From Ecdyonurus torrentis (taxonomy: Eukaryota; Arthropoda; Insecta; Ephemeroptera; Heptageniidae), in assembly GCA_949318235.1 (NCBI GenBank), contig OX439129.1:19485066-19549065 (forward strand): 64,000 nt of DNA. Reading direction: 5' to 3'. The notes beneath the pieces were generated by a model. That model had not been told where the DNA came from. It did no database searches and saw only the letters and a program-made list of their open reading frames with translations. This document shows positions 53,641-64,000 of the stretch, one piece after another (within the stretch, counting starts at the first letter, position 1; every line of letters starts with the position of its first letter). Position numbers and translations under genes: made by a program.

Positions 53641-56600
53641 ACTTCAGTTTTACTTTTTTTTTATTATTATATTGAAGATCTTCTTTTTTTTTTTGTGAAG
53701 TTATGTAATTTTGAAAAGTAAAATTATATGCTTTTATAGTTCTTATGAAATTGTTATTGTACAGCTACTAACTTTTCAATCTTTGTTCTACTGTCTAATA
53801 AAAGTAACTTATATACATATTTACATCGAAGCTTTAAATAAAGTCTTGATATAAATACATGAGATTACAATAAGGCAATAAAATATGCATTTTTATGTTA
53901 AATTTTGTATATGCTATAAAACGCAGATTCAATAATTTCTTTGATATATATATATATTAAATAATATAAAAATATAATAATGCAATTATTTAACAGCGTA
54001 AGCAAATGCAACAGCGATCATATAACAAATAAATATTATAATTTTTTTTTTCAAAATCTAGTAATACATTTTATTGGTGTTAAGCATTCTGAAAAAAAAA
54101 AAAATTAAATCTTTTATTTTATTTATCACATCTTAAATAAAAAAAATAGTAAAATTAATATAATTTATTTTAATTTTATGTAATCTAATTGTTATCGTTT
54201 AAAATATATTTTTATTTTATAATTCATCGTCTTTTTAAAAAAAAAAAAAATAATAATCACAAATAAAAAAAATCCATTAAATCATAAAAAAAAATAGCAC
54301 AATATCATGTTCTATGACAGTAAAAGTGCAACTTGTAATACAAATATATCTGCAAAACGATTTAAATTTCAAGTACTGTACATACTATATTAACAATTTA
54401 TATGATAATTTACATCTATTTATTTTTCTGGGAAAAAAAAATGTAAGTGGCCATATTGTTTTTCATACCATATTATGTACAACACGCATGATAGCGTGTC
54501 AAGTAGGAAGGTAAAGCTATCATGCAAATATTTTTAGCCCAGCTTTTAATAAGAAGATAAGAGAGTTACATAGCTCCCTATATTTCCACCGACCTTGTAT
54601 GGTCATTGCAACTGGATAAAAATAATAAAAACTACGGTCGATTGCATCTCAGAGTGCAACCTGCTTTTGTGACTAATTTTATTGCGGCATCCTCCACGAA
54701 GGTTTTTTGTTTATGAGAAAGTAGTCAATATTTCTGCAAGGATTTCCTTCTACTATAAATTAAAACTTACTCTTTGTGTAAAGTTTTTATTGTTATTGTG
54801 ATAATAATTTTTTTTTTTTTTTTTTTTTTAATGATTATTATCAAAGATGAATATTATAGTTTCTTTTTTAAACTTCAAAATTGATTGCAATAATAAAAAC
54901 TAACAGAAAGTTTAATAGTAATACATAATCATAATTCTAAAGTCATGCAATATTTTTATTAAACTGTCGTTTTTCAATTGGAAATTAAATTGAAAATATT
55001 AAGTCTATAATTTATTTCTCACTCTACACTGAGACAAAATAGAAAATGTTGTACTAGTATAATCAGTAAAAAACAAAAAAAAAAAAGTATAACTATATAA
55101 ATACTTTTAAGTTTTCGTGCATAAAAACAATTTACATATTATTATATAAATATCATGTTGCTAAGCATAATGTATTTATGCAATATACTAATTTAGCACA
55201 ATGTACAATAATCATTTGCTGCAGCGTAAAATAATTACTTTCTTAGTGTATAAAATGTATTAAAAGTTCGAGAATAAAGATGTTCCCGTTCAGATTTTTA
55301 CCTTTCCAACTAAATTTATTTCGAAATCAAAGTCAGAGTATACAATGCTCTGATTTTATATTCTGGTATTCTGGCTTTACCTCGCCTAAACTGTGCACGG
55401 AAACTGATATAAAAATTAAAACTATTACAAATATAAAGTATATCAGGATAATCTTGGTACAAAGGAGATTCAGAATGTCGTAATATATAATTTAAGTTTA
55501 CAAATGTGGTCAAATATTTACGTTCAAGTCCTATAACAGAGCAGAAAGCTGAAAACACGCGTTATCATTGAGAGCATAGTAAATGAGAGGCTTATTTATT
55601 TACAATAAATCAGCGTGATGACTTGCGGAATTATTTTCACCTTGCTCGCGTTTTTATATTGTGTTCCCACAGCATCATCTACTAAAATACATACTCAAAA
55701 ACACTTTAGTAACTTTTTTTTTTTGGCTTTAGGTAAAACCTTTGGTAAACTACAATAAGTTTGGGGGAAAAAAAGTTACAAAAGAAAAAAGATTTGTTCC
55801 GATTCATTTTTTTATCGATATTTTTTCGTCCAAGTAAATTAGCAACAGGATCTTGTATTTTTCTCATGTGTTTTTGTTTTTCTGCTGAAATAAAATTAAA
55901 TTTAAGTACTGTAAACTTCTTTAATAAATATATCAATTTTAGCAGGTTTAAATATATTTTTCTGTCTTTATATATAATTTGTTATAAACTTAAAAATTAC
56001 GCATGAAGAAAGTTTAATATATACCTTTCATACTCATATAGTTTTTATTTCAATTACTCATTTTAATTATCATAATTTAAAACACAATTAGGGAGTTTAA
56101 AAATATTGAATCTGATATCAAAATTATTTACACAACAAAATTTCACTTTTAAAGAGAAAATGTCATTCAAGTGATTTTTTTTAAGGCCATACTGTGAATT
56201 GTGCAGGTAATAAAATGGTGGCGCCAAACTGAAGCTTAAGACGCCATGCATGTGTGTGAAATCAGGAGGAAGATTTCACTTCTCATAATTACGTCATTAA
56301 GTGAGGAAGTTAGCTATCAACGTGCGAACTTTTAGTGTGAAATTAACCTCAAAATATATAATACAATCGGTGAGAACTAATGTTATTACGATCCTCATTG
56401 AAATAAAAAATAGTAATAATAAAAAAAGCGAAAACGGTATAAAAATATATATTACAAAATCTGATTATAATTTATTTAATATTATAATAGAAATTTAGCT
56501 TGTTTCTGTCAATTTAAAATTATTCACGCGATCATTTAAACTACTCCTTATTTTGTAATCAATAATTTTTATGAATTTATTATTGATTTTTTTTTATGTT

Positions 56601-57239
56601 ATAATTGCTTGTATATTAAAGAGAGCATGAAATTTTCTTGAATTTAAAATGAAAAATTTTCTCTCCCCCTTATCACAAAAATTAATCTTGAGGCCAGCAC
56701 ACGGTCTATAATATGTTGCTACTTACTTATAGTACAGTATTATATATTATATAAAAAAAAAACTAATCTTAACAACAAGTTTCTAAGGGGTTTACTTTTC
56801 ATATATAATTACAAACTTACACAAAAATTTCTAATCTTTCAAGGACGTCTTTATAAAAAAATCTTTTATAATTAAAAGTAAAGTAAAAACAAAGAAAAAA
56901 TATATAAAGAAATATGGTTTGTGCGTGGTACCGTGCTGTGAAATCATGCGTTTAACTGAATTTTAAAATTTTTAGACCATTGGCCTGATAATAATTTACA
57001 CACAAATAAAATAAGTATTTTTTTCTTTTTAAATTTAAAAAAGGTAACTTATTACGGGTAACGTATGTAATTATTAATACAGGAAAAAAACTTAAATCAT
57101 AAATACAGTGTTTGCATCGACTATACGTATATAGTTTGTATACTAAAAAGTCATTAATTTGAACTTACAGTCAAATACTATATGAGGCTCTACAGAATCA
57201 AAACATTGAGTCCACTTCAATTTTATAGTGTCATATCAA

Positions 57240-57345
57240 AATTTGTACGGTCCTTTTACTAAAAAATGAATTTCTACTGGCATATGGGAATAACATGTAT
57301 TGTATTTAGGTACAGTTTTGAGTCAACTGAAATCTAATTGATGAA
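57240..57345 (+). repeat. Dispersed repeat, copy 2 of a pair
   Basis: Partner of 52618-52712, same orientation, 4.6 kb apart in the same intron. It has an extra TGTAT duplication around 57297-57305 relative to copy 1. Confidence 0.75.
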
Positions 57346-57414
57346 AACATAGTCTCTATCATAAAAAAAATTAATGCCTCTCCTAATTTATATTTTAATT
57401 TTTCTTGAACAATG

Positions 57415-57455
<41 letters not shown>

Positions 57456-58299
57456 GGCGTCAACTTTTGATTATCTAATATTCACTATCAGTTATGATCG
57501 CTATAAGTATAGCTTATAAACTATACTGAGGATCGCTATCAAAAAAAGGTGACGAATCTTAATTATATTCTTACGTTATTTGACGATTCTTGTCATCTCT
57601 CAAGCATTACTTGTAATTTAAAGATAAAAGTGAGAAAGGTGAGATCCTGCTCCGCGACGATTTGCAAAAGATTAATGTGATGTGTTGCGTGCCACACGCC
57701 GCGATGTGGGAGAATCATTGTTGTTTCCTACCAACTTTCTACTTCATTATTTTATACCTTCTTGACTTTTAAGATTTAAATATTTAAGTCTTTTCACGCT
57801 TCGTTGAACTCTGAAAACTTTTTTCTTTGAAAGTATTTGTTTCAATTTATTGTTGTATTAATTGCAAAATTTAATGTTAGTTTAAATTATGCAATAACAA
57901 AATGACCATAAATATTTTATTTTTCCCGATTAGTTTGCTTTGTATATGTTATGAAATTTGAGTAAACTCAAGTTATAAATTAGTACGTATAGATTATTGA
58001 TTTTTCTGCAACTCAAGAAAATAAATACTAACTTAAAACCATAAAACCAAGATTTGGTTAAAGTGTTCAATTATGCAGATAGTAATAAGACTATTTTGCT
58101 ATGAATTTTTCTGTACAGTTGACCATTAACATTAAAATTTTAATGACCACACAAAGTGGTGAAACAATTAGTTATGTCCGATTACTATTTGCATCGTAAA
58201 AAAGCAAAATTAGGACTTCTTAATAGAAAAGTGTTCGGACTTACGACATAGATTGTTTTTTTAAATTATACGGCGAAGTAGATGCTAGATGTTTATGTG

Positions 58300-58480
58300 C
58301 ACTCTGGACGCTCGGAATTTCACCGCCTAATGCAAATTAACAGGTGAAGTAGCTCTTGACACCTGAGTAGCTAACACGGTGCACAAATCCTTGCTCGGGA
58401 GCGAGGCCAAGTCAAGGCTCCATGCTCTCAGCTGATCAAGTGTCAATCACGCAATTCAGGGCCACGCATGCATGCACACT
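58300..58480. other. GC-richer island about 0.6 kb before exon 3
   Basis: About 180 bp of higher-complexity sequence (CACTCTGGACGCTCGGAATT, GCTCGGGAGCGAGGCCAAG, CAGCTGATCAAGTGTC) ending in CATGCATGCA. CGCTCGGGAGCGAG-like symmetry is visible at about 58395-58407. No coding or RNA gene is recognised. It is a candidate conserved non-coding or repeat segment. Confidence 0.3.
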
Positions 58481-59028
58481 TAATTGAAAATCTAACTTTG
58501 TTATTGTTCTCTTAAGCTGACCTCTTTTGCTTTGTAAACTTACACTAAATTTTTAAGCACGAACTTTGGAATTGTATAAATAAACAAAAACATACGAGAT
58601 ATGTTTCGTAACAATGCTCCATATATCGCAAAATGAAAAAGCATCGATTATTAATGATTATTCTTATTGATGGATAGTAAATATTTATGCGTCATTTTCA
58701 TTAAATTACCCTTGCATTACATTTGCTACCTTTGCTCAATATCTCGTGCTGGTGATTGCAATATCGTGAGTCTACTGCACTAAAAATAAAGTGCATTTAT
58801 ATATCCCAGTATCTACATCTAGCTGGCTACTTGTGGCTACGTGTTGCATGTTGTTTTCAGCAGCTTTTTTTTTATCTAACAATCATCGAGTTCTTAACAG
58901 TTAATTTATTATATAGACAATTGACAGCGTTTGGGAAATATTATATCAACATATTTCTAGCAATTTGAATGTTATTTGATGTGACAACTATAATATTATA
59001 TTTCATGTTATTTATTTTATTGTTTCAG

Positions 59029-59163
59029 TGTCCAAGTCTGGCTCGGGGTGGCACGTGGCTTGCTCCGACATCGTCAGTTCCTACCGCGCATTCTCACGTG
59101 AGAAAATCTCCGCACAGCTTGGAGCCTACGTGGGACTGGGTCACGTCAATGTCACTCTCACAG
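59029..59163 (+). CDS. DUOXA: Dual oxidase maturation factor, coding exon 3 (residues 76-120)
   Basis: A 135-bp exon with acceptor TTATTGTTTCAG|TG and donor ACAG|GTCAGT (phase 1). With the G from exon 2 it encodes V76, then SKSGSGWHVACSDIVSSYRA and onward to YVGLGHVNVTLT at 109-120. This is the end of TM2 and the start of the large extracellular loop. GLGHVNVTL is the family's recognisable motif, with NVT (116-118) a glycosylation site, and Cys87 lies in the same loop. In family members this loop contacts the dual oxidase ectodomain and is glycosylated, which fits the split G that begins the next codon. Base composition is near-balanced, unlike the introns. Remaining exons (rest of the loop, TM3-5 and C-terminal tail) are not in the window. 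Confidence 0.93.
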
Positions 59164-60544
59164 GTCAGTTTCAATAACCTTTTGACCTCTGCATCACTAC
59201 CTTAGGTTAAAAATAATATTAAAAAAGTATGTAAACTTACTTGGTTTATAGACTTCTGCTTGGATTTGCATAAATAAGTAGGTAGAATCTGCAATAATTT
59301 TGACGTCATTCATCGTAGTACGTTGTTAAAAAATTGAGCGTCAATAACATCAGCTGAGATTTGTTTTTCTTTGTTAAGCACACCTGATGATTACGTCACT
59401 ACTTGGATTTGAATTCTTACTTACGGTTGATTTGAGAAATAAATTTTCTTTTATATTTTTCCTAGCTGAATTAAGAAAGCCTGATTTGAAAAAATATTTG
59501 CTTGTGATGCTTGTGTTGGAATTTGACTTCCAAATTAGATAGAACGGTGTCTAATGTCACTCAAATACTCTCGCCAGGCATGTACAGTACAGTACCGAGT
59601 GAAAAGAGGAGCATGTCTTACCTGTCGAGCATCGATTCGTAAGTCAAATTCTTACACGAACAAAACACGTAAATGTTTTCCTCAAGTAAAAAATTATTAT
59701 AATTTGTGTTTGCATGAATAAAAACAGAAAAACAACTTTCATCCAAGAAGAAAAAGTATTTTAGGAGACTTATTTCTAAAATCAATTGTATGTAACAATT
59801 AAACCCAAACCAAGACGTAATGATCACACAAGGAAAAAATATCGAAGATTTTGAAGTACTGTACAATGTATGACTTGTGTTTTTCGAGCGTACTCATATA
59901 ATATAATAATATGCCAAGGGTTAAAGTAAGAAAAGAAAAAAAAAATATATATATATATTAATATATATAATTATAATTTATAAAGTAATGTTGAAAATGT
60001 TGAAAATTTTAAATTAATAGTGTCTTAATTGTTAAATTGTTAATAATATTTGTCTCATTGTAGTACTTATTTTTTGCTTATGTAATTACCTTATGTAATG
60101 TTGTGGTCAAGGTTTTGTAAAATAGGGCTGTCAAGCCCTCACAACGCCTTAATAAAGTTACTTATTATTAATAACTTTTATGTAATTTCTCTCTATATGT
60201 ATAAAAATATAAACCCGATCAAAAACAATGTTATTTGATCAGTAGGTTCAATGTAAAAATGTTTTAAGATAAAACTATATAATGAATCTGATGATTCAAA
60301 TTCACAAACCCTTTTTTAGATTCTTTTGAAACAATAAATCATAATATAATAGTAGTTGCAAAAAAAAAATGTAATTTAAATATTAAAATAGTTTTGAAGT
60401 TTTATACAAATAAATTACTTCTATTGCGTAATTTACACTTCAATTTCTTTACTTAATATTACATGGTGTCACGACAAAAATAGAGTTAGCAATCACGTTA
60501 TGCGGTATATTTAAACAATTGAAATTATTTTTAGCTCTTGCTCT

Positions 60545-60575
<31 letters not shown>

Positions 60576-63500
60576 GAAATAATAGACTCACTTTAAAATT
60601 GAGTGTAATTTTATTTGACTTCAATAAAACATTCTTTTACATGAGAAACGTAAAATTGTAAGTTATGAATATCAAATTCAGAATACAGAATATTATAATT
60701 TACTGTATGCAAATATTAAAAATAACTTTAAAAATAATATTTTTGAACTTTATTCTAATTACATATAATGGAAGCCTTGCAATAGTGGGTTTAGTGTTGC
60801 AATGTTGAAATTATTATTGTTTAGCTTGCCGAGCTTTAAAATCTATATTGTGAATTTCAATTAAACTTCAATCAATTTAATCTTAAATTATTACTTTTCA
60901 ACGTAATAATATAAATTCAAGAAAACAGTAGCTTTAAGTCTCTCAATCAGTAAGCTACAGTAAAATCTCAAGTTTTTATTTTTCGTGTTATAGCTGCTTT
61001 ATTCTTCCATAAGAAAGCATGTAAAATTGTGGCACGGGTATACACAAAGTTGTCCAATAAAACTGTGGTATTATTGTCTGTTTGTCAATTTCTTCACTAA
61101 ACCATTGATCTGGCAATAAACTCCCGTTTTGCAAATCATTTAATATTATGTTATATTAAACAATCACTTACAAATAAGAAATTAATGCAAAGGATTTGTA
61201 TACTTATATTAAAGAGAAACAAACAAAGATTATATTATATTTTTGTAGTTGGTTATTGGATTAACCCACTCTGAGAGTAACTAGAACCCACAAAAATCAA
61301 AAATAACTTAAACCATTTTCAAATAGTTAATCAGCGTGGGATTAATGCAAAAAACAATCATAAAGTATGATAACAACTCTAATTTTATTGTTTATTGTAC
61401 CAATAATTCAAATAACAAACAATATGGTAAAAAAAATCAGTCAACAATATTTGATAGCAATACCCCCCCTCCCCCCAACATAATAATGCTACATCGTACA
61501 CCTATATATCAAGACCATCCGTGATCAAGACATATTATTATATTCTTATCAACAATCAAACCTTGTTACCATTATTCCATATTTATATCAAAACAAACAA
61601 GAACATAAAATTTGAATAAATGTTTTCTCTGTATATGTAAATTACATACTTAAATTGCATTTTTCTTTCTCTTTTGTTTTATAGACTTTTATTTACATTC
61701 CATTACTTAAACTATTTTCTTTCTATAAATTTAACTATATGAATTAAATATCCGTATAAATAAGTGTCGACATGCATGATTTAATATATATCAAAGAAAA
61801 AAACAAAACAGTCTTTTAATACAGTATAAAAACAACAGCAACAACATTTCATATAAATTCAAATTTATATGAATTATTCATTTTCAATCGGCAATAAATA
61901 ATTTTATACGTCGTGCTATATATTATCTTTATCAAAAAAACACAACTAATGTTCGATTGAAGTGTGAAAAAAATGTAAATCATATTATGGATTGAATCAA
62001 TATATTGCTGATATTGGTTAGATAAGACAAAACCGGTATTATATCACAGAATATTTCATAACAACTACCAGGTATATTATTTAATTTTTTTTGTTTAAAT
62101 GACGTCAAATAATTTTGTAAGAATAGCAGATATTTTTCTACGAAATTTAATAACAGTGTTATAGAAATTTTATTTGGCACTTACGCATTAACTAATGATA
62201 ATTCACGGCTTCATTAACGGTGAAATCAGGTTTAAACCAAACTGTTTTATACTACAATTTTTAGTTTACAAAAAGTAAATATAATAATTTAATCTATACA
62301 GTTTTGTTAATAATACGTACATAAATATGTTTATATGATTTTAATTTCAACGTTAATGATAACCATGGTATTTACAGTAGTTCTAATTTGATAATTTTAA
62401 AATATGGTTCATTAATAAAATACTTTTCATAGATTGTGAAGACTAGCTATATTTTAAATAAAGCTCGTTGAATTAAATAAAACAATTTGTTATTTTTATT
62501 AATGGCTTGTTTTGCTGTATTCAAAGCAGTAGTACTACGGTGAAGTTTTTTATAGAGAAATAGATTTGAAATTAAAATTACAGATAAAACTTTACTATTT
62601 CCTTTGTAAATAATAATTGTAATTTTTTAACACAAAAATAAAAGTAATGTCGTGTAAACAATAAGCTATATTTCTAACTGAAATTGTTAAGTGAGCTCCA
62701 TAAGAATGCATGTTGTTTTGATACAATAATTAACAATTCCAATTGGGGTTAGGTGTAAGAGTGGACCAGACATTTTGTCAGGCTTTTTTTTTTCTTTTTT
62801 TTTTTAATAAAGACGATTTTTTATTTATTTAATTAGAAAAAGCTTATTGTGAACAAGAATTAAAACATGGTTGTTGTTCTTCCGATTGTTATATAGTAAC
62901 AAATTAAAAAAATAAAAACTCGTTCTTACCTTAGCATAATTATGTAAGAAATTGAAAATAGTTCAAAAAAGTGAAAATAATAGAAATGAAGCCTACAGTT
63001 CAAGGAAAAATAAAGAAAAGTTTTTTTTTTAATAAAATAAAAAATGATGTATAAAAAAACGTAAATCAAATGAGGTCTGACAGATATATTGCAAAATTTA
63101 CAATAATAAAAATGTAATAAAAAATTATATGAATATACATCATAAAAAAAATAATAATAAAAAATCGATCGATTATCTATTATTTCAAATTGATCAATAA
63201 AAAGTCATAAAAATAATTTTGTGATAATAATCTTTTCACATAAAAGAATGAAAAGTATTATTATGCTATACATTACATAACCAACTTTAACTTCTTTTGC
63301 GTAAATCTGAGTCAGTTAGTGCAATTTCTTCATGGTCATATACAATTATTGTAGATAATTATACATTTATTACTGTAGTATACACTTCGAGTAGAATGAC
63401 AATTAAATTTTTTGATGAAGTGTTTGGCCTCGATGTCACGCATCATCTCGCTTCACTTATTATCTCAATACTCCCAATGTTCAGGCCTTACTCTCCAATA

Positions 63501-64000
63501 CTCAATATTGTTTATTTTCAATGTAGGAGTTCTTATGAAAAATGAAAACTACTATGAAGAAAATGTATACGTAGTTACTAGTTACTAAAACATTTCCAAA
63601 TTTTAAACCTCATTTCATATTTTTTTAATTAAATTATTTTCTAAATATTCTTTGTAACTAAATGACTCTAAATACTTATGCATACATTAAAAATATAATA
63701 TAAAAAATGGTTCATTGTTCTATATACGATGAGTGTCTAAAAAATTAGTTTTCACAATTCTAAATTTCCAAAATAAAACATCCAGCTTCTTAAATACGAT
63801 TTAACTTTTGAGATATGCTATGAATTTAACTTCAACATTTTAGGTTTTTATTGTATTACTATATTATTCTGTAAGTGTTCAAAAAATTCAAAATTAACTG
63901 GTATAAATAAAAGCAGCGATAAGCTTTAAGTGTAAGATATTAAAAATAGCCTAAAATAAAAGTTAAAAAATGCGCTTGAGTAAGGATAGGATTTTTATTT
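59164..64000 (+). other. DUOXA intron 3, 5' part (runs off the window)
   Basis: It begins with GTCAGT. It holds CRE octamers at 59301-59308 and 62100-62107, the LINE-like tail at about 60060-60175, poly-T at 60547-60575, and a C7TC6 run at 61463-61476. I searched for the next expected family exon (an NYNE-type motif) and saw none. The stretch at 63297-63545 is open for 82 codons but resembles no known family and no part of DUOXA. Confidence 0.8.
60060..60175 (+). mobile_element. Probable 3' tail of a non-LTR retrotransposon
   Basis: The sequence ends with CGCCTTAATAAAGTTACTTATTATTAATAA, that is, an AATAAA signal followed by a TTA-type simple tail, as in many arthropod LINE 3' ends. Just upstream is a two-part stem: GTTGTG (60100-60105) pairs with CACAAC (60140-60145), and inside it AGGGCT (60124-60129) pairs with AGCCCT (60134-60139) around a GTCA loop, with an 18-base bulge on the 5' side. 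Such structures can serve as the reverse transcriptase recognition site. No RT coding region is present, so this would be a 5'-truncated insertion. The family is not assigned. Confidence 0.5.

Larger units (their letters stand above)
45464..59028 (+). other. DUOXA intron 2 (about 13.6 kb)
   Basis: The donor is GTAAGT at 45464 and the acceptor is TTTATTTTATTGTTTCAG ending 59028. Contents: (GA)n at 46743-46776, a GC-rich island at 47210-47410, an A-rich TCAAAAAA array at 48517-48595, (CT)n at 49036-49057, a GC-richer stretch at 49700-49950, a same-strand dispersed repeat pair (52618-52712 and 57240-57345), an island after a poly-A run at 53487-53640, and GC-richer stretches at 56190-56340, 57630-57720 and 58300-58480. 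No coding sequence is seen. Confidence 0.88.

Noticed and set aside
56204..56212. CAG|GTAATA as a recursive-splicing ratchet site
   Set aside because: The upstream pyrimidine tract is poor and the donor half is weak; there is no supporting context.
56190..56340. TGGTGGCGCCAAACTG considered as an LTR primer-binding site
   Set aside because: There is no flanking LTR, polypurine tract or gag/pol remnant. It fits an E2F-like or YY1-like word equally well, and nothing decides between them.
61856..61880. Near-perfect A+T palindrome TCATATAAATT/AATTTATATGA
   Set aside because: Low-complexity A+T palindromes are common in this base composition.
63297..63545. 82-codon open frame considered as the next DUOXA exon
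   Set aside because: The translation lacks the expected extracellular-loop sequence, and its frame and splice edges do not fit a phase-1 junction.

Overview
The window is nuclear DNA from an animal, almost certainly an arthropod. It is very A+T-rich (about three quarters by eye) and full of homopolymer runs, (CT/GA)n, (AT)n and other simple repeats. It has no bacterial-style gene packing, tRNA, rRNA or CRISPR. I recognise one gene: the 5' part of a dual oxidase maturation factor (DUOXA; NIP/moladietz in flies), on the + strand. I cannot name the species. The N-terminal signature (WFDAFRNDGGPTLYS, then NRTPVT) is what I remember of arthropod family members.

Layout: 1-6.2 kb is 5' flank with several GC-richer islands carrying CRE palindromes (TGACGTCA), E-boxes and NF-kB-like sites, plus a 270-bp (GTACA)54 satellite. 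At 6.2-6.65 kb lies a GC-rich, promoter-like island, possibly with a non-coding first exon. From about 6.6 to 19.5 kb is a putative 5'-UTR intron, which holds a 228-bp MITE-like element. Coding exon 1 is 19520-19717 (ATG at 19550). Intron 1 is 25.7 kb (19718-45405) and holds a 107-bp-arm inverted repeat, two (AT)n tracts of over 100 bp, and a clear fragment of mitochondrial cox1 (NUMT). Coding exon 2 is 45406-45463. Intron 2 is 13.6 kb (45464-59028). Coding exon 3 is 59029-59163. The start of intron 3 runs to the window end and holds a probable LINE 3' tail.

The three exons join in frame (intron phases 0, 1, 1) into 120 codons plus one base. They encode an extracellular N-terminus with an NRT glycosylation site, TM1, a short cytosolic turn, TM2, and the start of the large extracellular loop with an NVT site. 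The rest of the protein lies beyond 64 kb. About 0.6% of the window is coding.

No undescribed multi-gene system is visible. The points most worth a second look are the cox1 NUMT, the long hairpin at 28.5 kb, the MITE at 16.6 kb, the structured LINE-like tail at 60.1 kb, the CRE/kB/E-box island at 4.1 kb, and the apparent excess of perfect CRE octamers across an immune-oxidase locus. All motif-level regulatory statements are inference.
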